A DNA stretch of 64,000 bases, from NCBI RefSeq assembly GCF_025151215.1, contig NZ_CP102286.1, positions 2,170,001 through 2,234,000 of the forward strand, read 5' to 3'. The notes below the pieces were generated by a model. The model saw nothing but the letters and a program-made list of their open reading frames with translations, was not told the DNA's origin and ran no database searches. Every line of letters begins with the position of its first letter. The stretch's first letter is position 1. Below, in pieces: positions 8,610 through 19,688 of the stretch. The DNA is from Parabacteroides merdae ATCC 43184. GTDB lineage: Bacteria; Bacteroidota; Bacteroidia; Bacteroidales; Tannerellaceae. The translations under genes and the position numbers were made by a program.

Positions 8610-11600
8610 TTATATTTTCAATCCTTTGGACCGGGTTTCCTCCTTGGCATACAGTCCCGGACGCCCGATTATGACATGGTTGGCAACGATACTATCCGCC
8701 GGACTGCGTATCTGCGGCGGTGCATTTTCGGGATATTGCGCCTGCCTGTTCCTCACATCTTCCGCTTCCGGCTTGAGCTGTTGCCCTTCATTCTCCTTTT
8801 CTGCGACTTCGGGCGTGGGTGGCGCAAGCTCCAGCTGAATTTTTCGGTCAAGGGCGGCAAGTTCGGACTTCAACTGCTTCAGCTCGTCCTCCTTCTTCCA
8901 CACCTTACCCGCTATCTCCTGTAACTGCGGTATCTCCATCTCCAGCACCTCGTTCTTCGCCTTGTACTGGTCGATGATGGAGGGTATCCTCTCCATCGCG
9001 TTGAGGAAGTTGCGGGCGGCGGCCAACGGGTCAGCCATCGCCAGATGCCCGTTGTTGTAGGTGTACTTGTAGTTCCCCTCGACCACGAAGCGGTTGTCGG
9101 TGAACTCCAATCCCTCTTTGAGTATCCTTTCGCTCACCACCTTTATCGGAAAACCGTAAAGTTCACCGACCTGCGTGTACAACCCTCCGGTCGTGGCATT
9201 CTTGGCTATCTCCTGCAAACGCTTTCCGATGACCTTCTCATCGGCGGAATCCACTCCGTCCACCTTTATTATATTAAGGCGGTTGCCCTCCTTGTCGGTC
9301 TGCACCACCGACAGGAAGCGGTTCCAGTCCTCCGTCATGGCATCTATGAAAGCCGTGTTGTTGCGCAACTCGCCGGTCTTTGACTCCAGCTTGAACTCCG
9401 AATCACGCTTGCCCTTGTTGAACGACTTGCGTTCCCCTTCGAGCGATGCGATCCGCTTTTCCAGTTTCGCCTTGTCCAACAGGTCGGTATTGCCGGAGAG
9501 CAACGCCATGTATTCCGAGAAATTCATGCCCGATTTTTCGTCCATTGCCCCCTCGTCGATGGTACGCGCACCCATCGCACCGCTTTTGAGCTGGCTTATG
9601 AAAGTCTGCTTGCAGTGCAGGAGGTTGAACTTGTAGCTGTCCAGTGACTTCTCCACCGCGTAGATGATTACATCCACGTTGTTCCCGGCGAAATGTTTGG
9701 CAATCTCATTACCTGCCCTAACTCCGCGTCCGTCACGCTGTTGCAAGTCGGACGGTCGCCACGGCGTATCGAGATGATGGATAGCCACACACCGTTTCTG
9801 GGCGTTCACACCCGTTCCGAGCATAGAGGTAGAGCCGAACAGCACACGCACCGTCCCGGCGTTCATGGCGTCTATCACCGCCTTCCGCGCCTTGTCGGTC
9901 TTGCACTCCTGAATGAAGCGCACCTCGCTTGGCGGTATACCGTAGTCCTCCGTCAGTTTGCGCTTGATTTCCGAATAGACGTTCCACCCGTCGCCCGGCT
10001 GGTATGTCCCCAAATCAGAGAAAACGAACTGCGTGCCTTTCTGGGCGTCGTATTTTTGATAATACTCCGCGATCATCTTGGCACAGTGACTCGCTTTGTT
10101 GTCGGGATGATCTTCGTAATTCGGGTCTATCATGCGCATGTCGAGTGCCATTTTCCGGGCATAGTCCGTGGCGATGAGCATCTTCGCCTTTTCTTCCGTT
10201 TCCGAAAGCGGCAGCCTGCCCAACAAGGTGGCATCGCCCGTCTTGGCGAACTGCATCAGTTTCTGTATGAAGTCCTCCTGTTCCGGCGTGGGCGGTATAT
10301 GGTGCAGTATCTCGTTCTTGGCAGGACGGTCAACGCCCACATCCTCCGCCGTGCGGTAGTCCGTGATTTCATTATAGAAGGCGGCAAGCTCCGGCACTTT
10401 GATGAAGTAGCGGAAACGCTCCTTCTGGACCACATTGTTCGTCACGTTAAATTCAAAATCCGTCGTCTTCTTGGCAAATATCGCCGCCCAAGCGTCGAAA
10501 CACCTTATGTCCTGCCGTTCCAGCTCCTTCGGGCGCAGGTACTTGAACAGCAGGTACAATTCAGTCAGTGAGTTGCTGATAGTCGTGCCGGAGAGGAAGG
10601 TCGCACCCAAGTCTTTTCCTGTGCGCTCCTGTATGGTGCGTATGGCAAAGAGCATGTTAAGTGCCTTCTGGCTTCCCTCGCTGTTTCCCAATCCCGCCAC
10701 ACGGTCGTGGCGCGTGTTGAAAGTCAGATTCTTGAACTGGTGGCTCTCATCTATGAAGATGTGGTCGATGCCCATCTGCTTGAAATCCACCACGTCGTCC
10801 GTGCGTGACTTTATGGCGTGTTCCACCTTCTCCAGCTTCGCTTCAAGGTTGTGCTTGCGCTTCTCCAATCCTTTCAGCATCGCCCGCGACACGTTCTTTC
10901 CCTGCTGCCGTAGCACTTCGAGGTTTTCCTCCACCGTGTCAAGCTCTGCTTGCAGGATGCGCTGCTGCAATTCCGGCGACTGCGGTATCTTGCCGAACTG
11001 GTCGTGCGACATGATGACGCAATCGTAGTCGTTGTTCTTTATATTATTGAAGAAGCGCACACGGTTGGCGGTCGAAAAGTCCTTCTCCGAAGCGTACAGA
11101 ATACGTGCGTTGGGATATGCCGCCTGATAGGTGGCTGCAATCTCCGCAACGTTGGCTTTCAGCCCGATAATCATCGGCTTGTGTGCCAAATTCAGACGCT
11201 TCATCTCATGCGCGGCGATGCACATTATCAGCGTCTTACCGGTTCCCACCTCGTGGTCGCAAATTCCGCCGCCGTTCTGTTTCAACATCCAGACGCAATC
11301 CATCTGTGAGGGATAGACGCTCTTGATACCCCGGCTTGCCAGCCCTTTCAGGTTGAGGTCGGGAAAGGTCTGATGGGAGCCGTCGTAGCGCGGGCGCACG
11401 AAACAGTTGAACTTGCGGTTATACATCGTCACAAGCCGCTCCTTGAACTGCGGCGACTGCTCTTCGAGCCATTCGGAGAAGCCGTTTCGTATCTCGTCAA
11501 TCTTGGCGTTGGCGAGTTGTATTCCCTCGCTGTCGCGCATCTTGATGTCGTTGCCATGCTCGTCCTTGCCGATGGACTTCATCATGTCAGGGCAGGTGTT

Positions 11601-14426
11601 GTGCAGGGCGTGTTTTAGGAGGTGCATACCGTCATAGTTCCGGTAATACCCCTTCACCAGAAACTCGTCCGTGATTTTCATGGTGCGGTAGCCGCACACC
11701 ACCGAAAACTCGTCCATGCTTGCGGAATAGGCGATTTTCACCTCCGTGTCGAACAGCCGGCTCATGTAGGCGGCATAGACACCCGTCGGAATCCAGCGTT
11801 CCCCGAAATTGAAGTCCAGATCCTCGAAGGCGATGCGCTGCGGCTCGGCATCTTTCAGAGCCTCCAACGCCTGCTTCACCTCCGGCATACGCTCATTTTC
11901 GGGATTGTCACCCATCCATGCCTCTATGCGTTCCGCTTTCTCTATGACATTTCCGGCGATGAAACGGTCTTTGATTTCGTAACCGGTCACGAGCGGATTG
12001 TAGTAGATGCGCCCTTGCAGGGCAGTGAGCAAATCCTCCGCCGTGCTGTCGGTTATCTCCCGCATATAGTCGAGATTGACCGTACCATATTTGTTGAGCG
12101 ACGCAGACAGGGCTTCTTCGGGAGAGCCTACGTTGGCATGGCTCTCCACCGCGAAGGAAACAGGATGCTCGAAGATGTCCGCCTTGACGAACTTTCCGTT
12201 TTCCATCCGTTCCAGCGAAAGGATGTCGCGCCCGCCCGCATCCATCATCACTAACTTCACGTTCTGCTTGGCGTTGAGGTTGCCGTAGCGCATGACAAAC
12301 TCATCGTAACAGGTATTCAGATGCTCTCGCCACGGAACATTTGCCTCGCGCCGGAGCGATTCATAACGGTACAGACGCTCGTAGGCGTCACGCAGCGACA
12401 CATACAACAACGCCTTTTCCTTCTGGTATCCTTTCAGGTCGAGCGGCTGGAATGTCGCCCCGTATGGCGTGATGTCTTTCAGGTAGCCGATGTTATGACG
12501 CCCCCGGTCAGCCACCAGCGACCCTTCGCGCAGGTGCATCTCCGGCGTGCGGTGGTAGGCACGCGGAGAAAGGTCCACGACTTCCTCCTTCGGCTTTTCC
12601 GCTTCGATGTCGGGGAAAAGGAAAGTCCCCACCGCTTCCGATGGGGTATCTGTAACGGCAGGTGCGGCGACTGCCTCCGGCTGTGTTTCCTCCTGTCGTG
12701 GCTGCTCACGGGAAGTTTCCGGCACGGCTTTCACTTCCGTCTTTTCCGCCACTTGTTTCTCGTTATGCTGCCTTGCCAGTTCCCGAAGTTCTTTCCTACG
12801 CTCCGGCGTCAAACCCATCATCATTTCATAGAAACCGTTGATGGGAGGATTGGTATCCCAGTCCAGTGTGGCATAGATGTCGTCCGGGTCGGCAGGCTTG
12901 GCGGTGTTCTCCGCTTTCACCTCCTTATTCTCCATTGCGGGTTTTGCAGTTGGAGCTGTCGGTGTAACCGTGACTTTCGGTTTGGGCGGAGTGGACTTTG
13001 CCGTAACTGCCTTTTTCACCGTCTTTTTCTTTTTGGAGGTTTTCGGTTGGCTGACCTCTTCCGTCATCCCCCAGAGGTCAAGCAGGGTGAGCTGCACGCC
13101 TGCGGAATATTGCGGGCGCGGTTCTATCTCCGGCTTTTCATCTGCGGGTTGCGGCTTTTCTGTCGGAGTTTCCACCGTCTGCGCCGAGGATACTGTTTCC
13201 AATTTTATGGCAGGACGCTCTACTTTATTTTGAACGGCAACTTTTTCTTCCGTTCCTGCCTGCCGGATTGAACCCGAATACAAGCGCATGGCAAGCCTGT
13301 AATGGAAATCCTCGTCGAGCATACGGCGCAAATCCCCGGCGATGCCTGCTGCCTTGCCCTCGTGCAGATAAACCATAGCGGGCTTCCCGTAGGGGTCTGT
13401 GTCAAGTTTCGCCATCGTATGCACGATGCGTTCCGGGTGGTGGATGAAATAGGCGTTGTCGGTCAGGGCGGTTTTCGTGTCCGTCTGTATCACGGTCATC
13501 AGCCGCTCGTCCTGCGACATTTCCTTCTTGCTGAGGTTCTTTTGCAGGACAATCAGGTCACTGCCCACCTCCGTGCCCGCGTTGTCCGTGAACAGGTTGT
13601 TGGGCAGGCGTATCGCGGATACCAGATTGGCCTGACTGAACAGCTCGTTACGCACGGAGGTCTTGGTGCTATTCAATACCCCTTGCGAGGTGATGAACGC
13701 CACGATACCGCCGTCACGCACGGCATCCAGTCCTTTGAGAAAGAAATAGTTGTGGATGGTTTTCTGGGCGGAGCGTCTGCCGAAAGAGTCGCTCCGCTGA
13801 AACTCCGCGTCGAACACGGCAATGTCACCGAACGGAATGTTGGACACCGCCAAGTCGAAATAATTGTTGAACGGTCTTTCGATTTTCTCAAAACCGCAGG
13901 TGCGCATTTTCTGGTCGGGATAGAGATGCCTCAAGATTGTACCCGTGAGCAGATCCTTCTCGAAAGCCATCACATCCGCATTGGGGCTGTGCCGCAGCAT
14001 GGAATCCACGAACACGCCGACACCTGCCGACGGTTCGAGCATACGGGCGGGGCGGACGCTGTAATCTGCCAGCACGTCCGCGATGGTGTCGGTTATCTCT
14101 TTGGGGGTGTAGAAAGCGGTCAGCACGGACGCTTTCAGCGAATCCACAAACCGCTTGTACTCTGTTTCGTCCTTGCTGTTCTCACGGATAAGCCTGTGCA
14201 GCTCCACCGTCGGGGCGAACAGTTCGAGGTCGGATTTCGCCCACCGGACGGCATCCGTCAGTTCCTTTGCAGGGTTGAGGATACATTTCAGACCGCCGAA
14301 ACCGCAGTACCTTTGAAGTATGGCACGCTCTTCGGTTGTCGCTGTCCTATTTTCCCTGTCAAGGATGAATGCCGTCCGTATCGCCTCGATGTTGTCCCGC
14401 AGTTTCTGTTTGCGGTTAAACGCCAT
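8610..14426 (-). CDS. Giant N6-methylase / SNF2-like helicase protein
   Basis: The 1938-aa protein is a large phage/plasmid-type antirestriction-like fusion. The N-terminus has an adenine methylase domain (SAM motif [10 protein letters not shown] at 130-139 and catalytic NIPFGD at 196-201, an NPPY variant). A low-complexity Pro/Lys/Glu linker follows at roughly 400-640. The helicase half has DHEVGTGKT near 1055, the DEAH-like FIDESHQF near 1225 and motif [12 protein letters not shown] near 1565, then a charged C-terminus. Similar proteins are common in Bacteroides conjugative transposons; their job is not proven, with protection or processing of incoming DNA being plausible. It overlaps the upstream DUF1896 gene by 11 bases. 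Confidence 0.85.
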   Translation of the reverse strand: MAFNRKQKLRDNIEAIRTAFILDRENRTATTEERAILQRYCGFGGLKCILNPAKELTDAVRWAKSDLELFAPTVELHRLIRENSKDETEYKRFVDSLKASVLTAFYTPKEITDTIADVLADYSVRPARMLEPSAGVGVFVDSMLRHSPNADVMAFEKDLLTGTILRHLYPDQKMRTCGFEKIERPFNNYFDLAVSNIPFGDIAVFDAEFQRSDSFGRRSAQKTIHNYFFLKGLDAVRDGGIVAFITSQGVLNSTKTSVRNELFSQANLVSAIRLPNNLFTDNAGTEVGSDLIVLQKNLSKKEMSQDERLMTVIQTDTKTALTDNAYFIHHPERIVHTMAKLDTDPYGKPAMVYLHEGKAAGIAGDLRRMLDEDFHYRLAMRLYSGSIRQAGTEEKVAVQNKVERPAIKLETVSSAQTVETPTEKPQPADEKPEIEPRPQYSAGVQLTLLDLWGMTEEVSQPKTSKKKKTVKKAVTAKSTPPKPKVTVTPTAPTAKPAMENKEVKAENTAKPADPDDIYATLDWDTNPPINGFYEMMMGLTPERRKELRELARQHNEKQVAEKTEVKAVPETSREQPRQEETQPEAVAAPAVTDTPSEAVGTFLFPDIEAEKPKEEVVDLSPRAYHRTPEMHLREGSLVADRGRHNIGYLKDITPYGATFQPLDLKGYQKEKALLYVSLRDAYERLYRYESLRREANVPWREHLNTCYDEFVMRYGNLNAKQNVKLVMMDAGGRDILSLERMENGKFVKADIFEHPVSFAVESHANVGSPEEALSASLNKYGTVNLDYMREITDSTAEDLLTALQGRIYYNPLVTGYEIKDRFIAGNVIEKAERIEAWMGDNPENERMPEVKQALEALKDAEPQRIAFEDLDFNFGERWIPTGVYAAYMSRLFDTEVKIAYSASMDEFSVVCGYRTMKITDEFLVKGYYRNYDGMHLLKHALHNTCPDMMKSIGKDEHGNDIKMRDSEGIQLANAKIDEIRNGFSEWLEEQSPQFKERLVTMYNRKFNCFVRPRYDGSHQTFPDLNLKGLASRGIKSVYPSQMDCVWMLKQNGGGICDHEVGTGKTLIMCIAAHEMKRLNLAHKPMIIGLKANVAEIAATYQAAYPNARILYASEKDFSTANRVRFFNNIKNNDYDCVIMSHDQFGKIPQSPELQQRILQAELDTVEENLEVLRQQGKNVSRAMLKGLEKRKHNLEAKLEKVEHAIKSRTDDVVDFKQMGIDHIFIDESHQFKNLTFNTRHDRVAGLGNSEGSQKALNMLFAIRTIQERTGKDLGATFLSGTTISNSLTELYLLFKYLRPKELERQDIRCFDAWAAIFAKKTTDFEFNVTNNVVQKERFRYFIKVPELAAFYNEITDYRTAEDVGVDRPAKNEILHHIPPTPEQEDFIQKLMQFAKTGDATLLGRLPLSETEEKAKMLIATDYARKMALDMRMIDPNYEDHPDNKASHCAKMIAEYYQKYDAQKGTQFVFSDLGTYQPGDGWNVYSEIKRKLTEDYGIPPSEVRFIQECKTDKARKAVIDAMNAGTVRVLFGSTSMLGTGVNAQKRCVAIHHLDTPWRPSDLQQRDGRGVRAGNEIAKHFAGNNVDVIIYAVEKSLDSYKFNLLHCKQTFISQLKSGAMGARTIDEGAMDEKSGMNFSEYMALLSGNTDLLDKAKLEKRIASLEGERKSFNKGKRDSEFKLESKTGELRNNTAFIDAMTEDWNRFLSVVQTDKEGNRLNIIKVDGVDSADEKVIGKRLQEIAKNATTGGLYTQVGELYGFPIKVVSERILKEGLEFTDNRFVVEGNYKYTYNNGHLAMADPLAAARNFLNAMERIPSIIDQYKAKNEVLEMEIPQLQEIAGKVWKKEDELKQLKSELAALDRKIQLELAPPTPEVAEKENEGQQLKPEAEDVRNRQAQYPENAPPQIRSPADSIVANHVIIGRPGLYAKEETRSKGLKI

Positions 14427-14868
14427 ATTCGTCTAAGTAAAGGACGGTTGCTCCCGTCAGCTCCGTGTAGAGCAGGTCGTAATCGGAAGACAGGGCGAAA
14501 TTGTCATCCGAGAGGTCATAGACGGAGAACACGTTGCCGACAAGCGGCAGCAGTTTCAGGACAAAGGCTTCACGCTTCTCTTCCGGCACTTCATCGGCAA
14601 ACTCGTTTTCCACGACTTCGCGGAGGATGGCGTAACGGGAATAATGCAGCCCGCGCAGCAGCGTGTCCATCGCCAGTTCCTGCGCACCATCGGCGGGATA
14701 GCCTTCAAGCCGTGCCCTCTCATACGTTTCGGCGGCACGGTCGGCCCGTTCCCGTATGAAAGCGGTGTCGTCAGCCTGTTCAAACTTGTTCGTGCGGAGA
14801 TAGTCCAGCAGGTACAGACCGTAATAGGAAAAGTCGGTCTGACCCTCGTTTTTCTTCTTGTTGTTCAT
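14416..14868 (-). CDS. DUF1896 family protein
   Basis: A 150-aa acidic, helical protein beginning [24 protein letters not shown]. The family is found almost only beside the large methylase/helicase gene of Bacteroidales mobile elements, as here, where it overlaps that gene. No enzymatic motif is visible. The start was chosen at 14868 because the frame upstream runs through the exc terminator. Its ATG follows directly after CTAAATCCAAAGTA, an element perfectly complementary to a segment of the RNA region downstream of exc, so its translation may be under RNA control. Confidence 0.8.
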   Translation of the reverse strand: MNNKKKNEGQTDFSYYGLYLLDYLRTNKFEQADDTAFIRERADRAAETYERARLEGYPADGAQELAMDTLLRGLHYSRYAILREVVENEFADEVPEEKREAFVLKLLPLVGNVFSVYDLSDDNFALSSDYDLLYTELTGATVLYLDEYGV

Positions 14869-14882
14869 TACTTTGGATTTAG
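14869..14882 (-). promoter_or_regulatory. CTAAATCCAAAGTA element abutting the DUF1896 start codon
   Basis: The 14 bases on the minus strand end directly at the ATG. They are the exact reverse complement of 14958-14971 on the same strand, with the exc terminator between them, so the two can pair within one read-through RNA or between two RNAs. Confidence 0.6.
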
Positions 14883-14921
14883 CGGATTGATAATTAACGG
14901 GATAATCGGTTGGAAAAAGGA

Positions 14922-14953
14922 AGAAAAAGGCACTCGGTATCCCTCCGAGTGCC
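14922..14953 (-). terminator. Terminator of the excision operon
   Basis: On the minus strand GGCACTCGG and CCGAGTGCC (plus 14945-14953 and 14929-14937) form a 9-bp stem with a 7-base loop followed by TTTTTCTTCC. Confidence 0.85.
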
Positions 14954-15028
14954 ACCACTAAATCCAAAGTATGAGTGTAATCCGGTATCGAAGAACAATT
15001 CATTACTCTGAACAAGTGGCAAAGTTAA
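14926..15028 (-). ncRNA. rteR: Presumptive RteR small RNA region downstream of exc
   Basis: RteR is a small RNA of about 90 bases reported just downstream of exc in CTnDOT, where it lowers expression of the transfer operon. The region between the exc stop (15031) and the strong terminator at 14922-14953 is the right size and place. It holds a TACTTTGGATTTAG segment (14958-14971) that is complementary to leader elements elsewhere in the element. I place it by position from memory of the system; the exact 5' end is not visible and no clear separate promoter was found, so processing from the operon transcript is possible. Confidence 0.5.
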
Positions 15029-15030
15029 TA

Positions 15031-17118
15031 CTATTTCTTCCGTCCTGAAAATTTCTTGTCCTTTTTAGCCTCCGGGAACACAAAAGTCGTGTTATATTCC
15101 CCGTCAAAGGCGACAACAGCATCGAAACTCTTGCCCTGTTTGCTCTTGAACCCTTTGAGCAGCTTGGTATGCCCTTCGGTGAGCAGGTCTTTGATTTCAT
15201 CGTCGGACAGGGTGCGTCCCGCTTTCAGCCGGAACACGGGCAGTCCGCACTCCGTGTTGTCGCAGCGTACCACCTTGCCGTAGAACCGCATCCTGCCCGT
15301 GCCACACTTGGGACACGCGCAGCCGGAGTCACGGCTGCCGAAGAGCTTGTCGCACGAGATCAGTTCGGAGGTTATCTCACGTGTGTACGCCTCTATCTCC
15401 TTGCGGAAGGTGTCGTCGGACAGTTCCCCGCGCTCGATACGCGCCAGCTCCTTTTCCCATTCGCCCGTCATGGCAACATCGGCGATGCGCATCGTCTTGA
15501 CGACGGAATTGAGGGCAAGTCCTTTTTCGGTGGGAACAAGCGACTTCTTGCAGCGTTCCATGTAACCGCGCTTGAAAAGCGTTTCGATGATGGAGGCGCG
15601 TGTGGCGGGAGTACCGATGCCACAGTCCTTCATCGCCTGCCGCAGTGCGTCGTCCTCAATTTCCTTGCCCGCCGTTTCCATTGCCGAGAGCAGGGTGGCT
15701 TCGGTATGCAGCGGCTTGGGTTTGGTCTTTCCTTCGGTAATGGACGAGCCTTTCGGTGTCAGCGTGTCGCCTTCCTGCCAGCCGGGGATGGTAATTTCCT
15801 CTTTTTCCTCGCCATAGACGGCACGCCATCCGGTTTGCTTCACGACGCTGCCTTTTACGGTAAACTCCACTCCGGCACATTCCGCCGTGACAGTGGTCAC
15901 ATCCTTGACGCATTTCTCAGAGAATGCCTCGACCATGCGCCCGGCAATCATCTGATAGATGGTATTGTCCTCTTTGGAGAGGAAGAGCGGTTTCTCACCC
16001 GTGACGAGCAGGGCATGGTGGTCTGTCACCTTGCCGTCGTCCACGCTGCGGCGTGTCGGGGCGGCTTTTGCCCGCACCTTGTCTTTCCATTCGGGCTGTG
16101 TGCCGATGAAAGCGAGCAGTTTGGGAATTTCGGCAAACACGTCTTCGGGGATGTAGCGGCTTCCCGTTCTCGGATAGGTTATCAACTTCTTTTCGTAGAG
16201 TTTCTGCGCGATTTCAAGCGTCTGTTCCGCCGTGAAGCCGTGCTTGGCGTTGGCTTCTTTCTGGAGCGTGGTCAGGTCGTAGAGCAAGGGAGTTTCCTCC
16301 GTCTTCTCCTTGCGCTCGGCTTTCGTGACAGTGGCGCAACCTGCCGCCTTTACCTTATTATATAGTTCCATCGCCGGTTCTTTCTCTTTCCATTTCTCGG
16401 AGGATGAGAATTTCACGACTTCGCCGTCGCAACCGTCCGTTGCGATATGGAGCTGCCAGAATGCTTCGGACGTAAAGCGGCGGTTCTCCCAGTAGCGTTC
16501 ACATACCATAGCCAACGTTGGTGTCTGCACCCGCCCCACGGAATACGTGCCGTGTCCGGCGGCGATGGATAACGCCTGTGTGCCGTTGATGCCCACGAGC
16601 CAGTCGGATTCGCTCCGCGCTTTGGCGGCGAGGTAGAGGTTGTCGTATTTGCTGCCGTCTTCGAGTTTCCGCAGTCCCTCGCGGATAGCTTTGTCGGTGA
16701 GAGAGCTGATCCACAGGCGCACGAAAGGAGTGGTGCAACCCGTATAGTGGTAGAGGTAGCGGAAGATAAGCTCTCCCTCGCGTCCGGCATCGGTCGCCAC
16801 GATGATATGTTCGCTTGTGTCGAACAGTCTTTTGATGACTTTTATCTGCGACACCACGCCGCTGTCGGGCTTGTAACCTTTCTCCGTCCTGACCTGACGG
16901 GGGACGAGCGTGAATGTGTCGGGAATAATCGGGAGGTTGTCACGGACAAATCCGCGCACGCCGTAGCCGTCGGGCATGGCAAGCTGAACGAGGTGTCCGA
17001 ATGCCCATGTCACGGCATAACCGCCTCCCTCGAAATATCCTTCCTCTCTCTTTGTCGCGCCCACGATGCGGGCGATTTCACGTGCCACGGAGGGCTTTTC
17101 TGCAATGATTGTCTTCAT
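15031..17118 (-). CDS. exc: Exc, topoisomerase III-like protein
   Basis: A 695-aa type IA topoisomerase. The TOPRIM domain is at 1-130 (MKTIIAEKPSVAREIARIV, acidic ATDAGREGEL at 109-118), the active-site tyrosine is Tyr315 in KLITYPRTGSRY, and a single C4 zinc finger (CACPKCG...CDNTECG) lies near the C-terminus. Exc of CTnDOT has this length and is the last gene of the excision operon; it relaxes DNA in vitro and was reported as not needed for excision in vitro. The start region carries two tandem AATCCAAA elements. It follows orf3 by 60 bases. Confidence 0.93.
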   Translation of the reverse strand: MKTIIAEKPSVAREIARIVGATKREEGYFEGGGYAVTWAFGHLVQLAMPDGYGVRGFVRDNLPIIPDTFTLVPRQVRTEKGYKPDSGVVSQIKVIKRLFDTSEHIIVATDAGREGELIFRYLYHYTGCTTPFVRLWISSLTDKAIREGLRKLEDGSKYDNLYLAAKARSESDWLVGINGTQALSIAAGHGTYSVGRVQTPTLAMVCERYWENRRFTSEAFWQLHIATDGCDGEVVKFSSSEKWKEKEPAMELYNKVKAAGCATVTKAERKEKTEETPLLYDLTTLQKEANAKHGFTAEQTLEIAQKLYEKKLITYPRTGSRYIPEDVFAEIPKLLAFIGTQPEWKDKVRAKAAPTRRSVDDGKVTDHHALLVTGEKPLFLSKEDNTIYQMIAGRMVEAFSEKCVKDVTTVTAECAGVEFTVKGSVVKQTGWRAVYGEEKEEITIPGWQEGDTLTPKGSSITEGKTKPKPLHTEATLLSAMETAGKEIEDDALRQAMKDCGIGTPATRASIIETLFKRGYMERCKKSLVPTEKGLALNSVVKTMRIADVAMTGEWEKELARIERGELSDDTFRKEIEAYTREITSELISCDKLFGSRDSGCACPKCGTGRMRFYGKVVRCDNTECGLPVFRLKAGRTLSDDEIKDLLTEGHTKLLKGFKSKQGKSFDAVVAFDGEYNTTFVFPEAKKDKKFSGRKK

Positions 17119-17138
17119 GTCTTCTTCTTTTTTGTTGA

Positions 17139-17164
17139 TACTTTGGATTTTATTTTGGATTCAG
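17139..17164 (-). promoter_or_regulatory. Two tandem AATCCAAA elements in the exc leader
   Basis: On the minus strand CTGAATCCAAAA (17153-17164) is followed by AAATCCAAAGTA (17139-17150), 20 bases before the exc ATG. Both resemble the element at the DUF1896 start and are complementary to TTTGGATTT in the presumptive RteR region. Confidence 0.5.
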
Positions 17165-17178
17165 TGGCGGACACGGGA

Positions 17179-18750
17179 TTACATTTTCATGCCCTTGCCC
17201 GTTTTCTTCTGCGGCTTCTCCTGCTGCTGTTGCTGGCGGGCGTCCTTCGGGTTGGTCTGACCTTTCTGCAACGGCTCTCTCAGATTCTTTGTAGCCTCGT
17301 TGGTCTTGCCATCGTTGTTCACCGCCACCTGCGTGCGGCTCTCGTTGGACGGAGCAACCTGCTGTGCATTGTCAGGGTTCGTGTCGTAGCGGTACGGGCG
17401 TCCCTTCTCCGGGTTGAACTTGATATACATCGTGGCATGGAAGCCCTGCTTGTCGGTCACGTTCTCCAGCTTCACGGCTTTACCCGCCACATAGTCGGCT
17501 TTCTGCTGGTCGGTGAAGCTCACGCCGCTCCATTTGCTGATGGGGCGGATGCTGCCGTCCTCGTTCGTCCACGTGTTGCGGCGTTGCTCCTTCTTGGTCT
17601 GTGCGGCATTTTCCCCGCCCTGCGCCTGACTTTTCGATGTGTCGCCTTTGGTTTCCTGTGTCTGTGCGGTACGGGGCGACTTGCCGGTTCCCGGCACGAA
17701 CTCCACGCCGCGCTGCTCCACGTTCACTTGCAGGGTGGTGACGAACTTTCTGCCGTCGTTGCGCTCGATGAGCTTGTCGCGTACGGGCAGTCCGGCGCGG
17801 AGCATGTCCCGCTCCTGCGTGGTGATTTCCGTCTTGCCGATGCGCTCCGGGATGCGCACCCTGCTTGCCGGAATGTCCGTGATTTCATTCGTCTTGCGGT
17901 CGATGCTGATGTAGGAGGGGATGATCTCGCCCGTTTCCCTGTCCACAATGTCCACGACCCTACCGAGATTGCCCGTTTCGCGGAGGTTCTTCCGGTCATT
18001 GTCGGAGAATTTGTGTTCCTTGTACTCATCCAGCTTCTGCTCCTTGCGGATGAAGTGCGGCACGAGGCTGATGTTTCCCTCACCGTCCTTCTTGAAGGAG
18101 AGGCGGGCGTCCAGCTCGAATGATTCGCCGCCGAAGGTCGGTTTGACCTTTACCAAGTCGGACTTGCCATAGTTGAGCATCTTCGTAAGGTCGCCGGACT
18201 TTTCAAGGTTGTCCCGCTTTACGCCCCATCTGTCCTCCAGCTCCTGCCAGTTGATTTTACTCTCGTCGATGGGCTGGTAGCCACGTTTGCCCTGCATCTG
18301 TTCGGATTTGTCCTGTTGCTGTTCTTTCCGTTGTTCCATGTTCTCCTGTTTTTGAGGTTCTTGTTTCTCTGTCTGTTGTGCTGCCATCTCTTCCTGCACC
18401 TTCTTCTCATAGTCGGAGGTGTCCACCTTGTGAGGGGCGAGCAGCTCCTTGTTCGCTTCGGGGTCTTTCAGCAGTTGCTTCATCACCTCTAAGAGATTTT
18501 CAGCTTGGTCTGCCGCAATGCGGTAGAAACCGAAGCGGCTGGGTTCCTTGCACTGCCGGAAGAAGTTCTTGAAGAAGTTGTCCAGCACGTCGCCATGTCG
18601 GTCGAATTGCAGGAAACTCTGCGCGTTCTCCGCTTTTGCGGGGGTGCGCTTGGGTGTGCCGTCCGCGTTCAGCCCGGCTACCACGCTGATCTCGCCTGTC
18701 TTCTCGTCACGGACTACCAGCACGTCCTTTTCGTCTTTTTTCTTTGCCAT
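17179..18750 (-). CDS. orf3: Orf3 of the excision operon (DUF3945/DUF4099)
   Basis: A 523-aa hydrophilic protein starting MAKKKDEKDVLVVRDEKTGE. A DUF4099-like N-terminal part (about 1-130) is followed by a Gln/Lys/Glu-rich linker (130-170) and DUF3945-like repeats (about 170-470) with the recurring segment GWSGVSFTDQQKADYVAGK-like near 420. The C-terminal tail is QQQQQEKPQKKTGKGMKM. It corresponds to orf3 between xis2d and exc in CTnDOT, for which no essential role in excision is known. Co-occurrence with topoisomerase and primase-like genes in Bacteroidales elements suggests DNA processing, which is inference. Confidence 0.85.
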   Translation of the reverse strand: MAKKKDEKDVLVVRDEKTGEISVVAGLNADGTPKRTPAKAENAQSFLQFDRHGDVLDNFFKNFFRQCKEPSRFGFYRIAADQAENLLEVMKQLLKDPEANKELLAPHKVDTSDYEKKVQEEMAAQQTEKQEPQKQENMEQRKEQQQDKSEQMQGKRGYQPIDESKINWQELEDRWGVKRDNLEKSGDLTKMLNYGKSDLVKVKPTFGGESFELDARLSFKKDGEGNISLVPHFIRKEQKLDEYKEHKFSDNDRKNLRETGNLGRVVDIVDRETGEIIPSYISIDRKTNEITDIPASRVRIPERIGKTEITTQERDMLRAGLPVRDKLIERNDGRKFVTTLQVNVEQRGVEFVPGTGKSPRTAQTQETKGDTSKSQAQGGENAAQTKKEQRRNTWTNEDGSIRPISKWSGVSFTDQQKADYVAGKAVKLENVTDKQGFHATMYIKFNPEKGRPYRYDTNPDNAQQVAPSNESRTQVAVNNDGKTNEATKNLREPLQKGQTNPKDARQQQQQEKPQKKTGKGMKM

Positions 18751-18770
18751 CTGAAAAATGTTTTAATGGG

Positions 18771-19121
18771 TTATTTATGAAAGAAATTATGGATACGAGC
18801 CTTGTAGAAGGCTATATCTTCCTTTTTGAAGTCCTTGATATGGTTGGAAAGGAATGTCAGCACGTCCTCCTCGCTGTAATAGGTCTTCTTGCCCAGCGTC
18901 TTGTAGGGCAATGCGCCTACGCTGCGGTAGCGTTGGAGGGTGCGTTTGCTTATCTGGAGCAACATGCACAAATCCTGATTGTCGAAAAGGCGGATGCTTT
19001 CCGTGATAGTGGGCTGTTTCCCCTCAGCCTTCATCGCCAGCAGCAGTTCGTCCTGACGGTCGAGCCGTTCCATCAGCTTCTGCATCCAGCCCTCGAAGTT
19101 GTTTCGTGTGAGCAGTTCCAT
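18771..19121 (-). CDS. xis2d: Xis2d excision factor, HTH protein
   Basis: A small basic DNA-binding protein of 116 aa with a MerR/excisionase-type helix-turn-helix at about 50-75 (FDNQDLCMLLQISKRTLQRYRSVGALPYKTLGKKTYY). In CTnDOT, Xis2c and Xis2d act with IntDOT as recombination directionality factors, and they also activate transfer genes. It follows xis2c by three bases and is part of the RteC-activated operon. Confidence 0.88.
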   Translation of the reverse strand: MELLTRNNFEGWMQKLMERLDRQDELLLAMKAEGKQPTITESIRLFDNQDLCMLLQISKRTLQRYRSVGALPYKTLGKKTYYSEEDVLTFLSNHIKDFKKEDIAFYKARIHNFFHK

Positions 19122-19124
19122 GAC

Positions 19125-19487
19125 CTATGTCCTCCTTCCTTTTGGTTTGCCGCCCGTGCGCAGCGTGTGGTTGTGGAACAGGGTGTCTATTGTCCCTTCC
19201 TCGTTCCTTACTGTGTTGTCCTCCAATAGCCGCAGTATCTCGGAAAGGCGGTAGCGGCAGCTTCCGCGTACCACCACATACTCGATACGGTGGTCGGTGC
19301 GCATACGCTGCATGGTGCGCTTGCTCACGTTGAGCATCTTCGCCGCCTGTGCCGTGTCAAGCAGCTTGTCTTCGGTTTCCCGCTTCCGTTTCTTCTCGTC
19401 CCTTGCCTCGCGGATGTACCCTGCGATGTTCGCAATCTGCGCCATCATCTCCTTGTAGGCGGAACTTTCCATTGTTATCACTTTCAT
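19125..19487 (-). CDS. xis2c: Xis2c excision factor, HTH protein
   Basis: The 120-aa product begins MKVITMESSAYKEMM and has the same winged-HTH pattern as its neighbour (LLDTAQAAKMLNVSKRTMQRMRTDHRIEYVVVRGSCRYR). The ATG at 19487 is preceded by AAAGGACTGAAC, giving a purine-rich site, which decides against the longer frame to 19550. It is the first gene of the excision operon. RteC is known to bind upstream, in the 19488-19660 gap, which it shares with the divergent HTH gene. Confidence 0.88.
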   Translation of the reverse strand: MKVITMESSAYKEMMAQIANIAGYIREARDEKKRKRETEDKLLDTAQAAKMLNVSKRTMQRMRTDHRIEYVVVRGSCRYRLSEILRLLEDNTVRNEEGTIDTLFHNHTLRTGGKPKGRRT

Positions 19488-19662
19488 GTTCAGTCCTTTC
19501 TTTTTGTTTCTGCGACAAAATTCGGCAATAAACAAAAGGGGCTTTAACAACTCACTACGTGACTCACGTAAGATTTTTGCGGAAGATGGCTCCGTAACCC
19601 GGTCAAACGGCGCAACAGGCAGCCTTTCAGCGGAAAACGATACGTCTTGTATGCCGTTTCGT

Positions 19663-19670
19663 TACCTTTG
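19663..19670 (+). promoter_or_regulatory. -7 box TACCTTTG for the rightward HTH genes
   Basis: Exact TAnnTTTG match 18 bases before the ATG at 19689. The 200-base gap to xis2c also carries the divergent xis promoter, for which I see no clear consensus, as expected of an activated promoter. Confidence 0.55.
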
Positions 19671-19688
19671 CGGCAAACTCTAAATGAC

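Noticed and set aside
9045..14759. Long plus-strand open frames opposite the methylase/helicase gene (up to 485 codons)
   Set aside because: They are antisense frames of a GC-rich gene, with Arg/His/Leu-rich composition and no domain marks.
15169..18123. Plus-strand frames opposite exc and orf3 (398 and 458 codons)
   Set aside because: Same reason: they mirror strongly supported minus-strand genes and show no family features.
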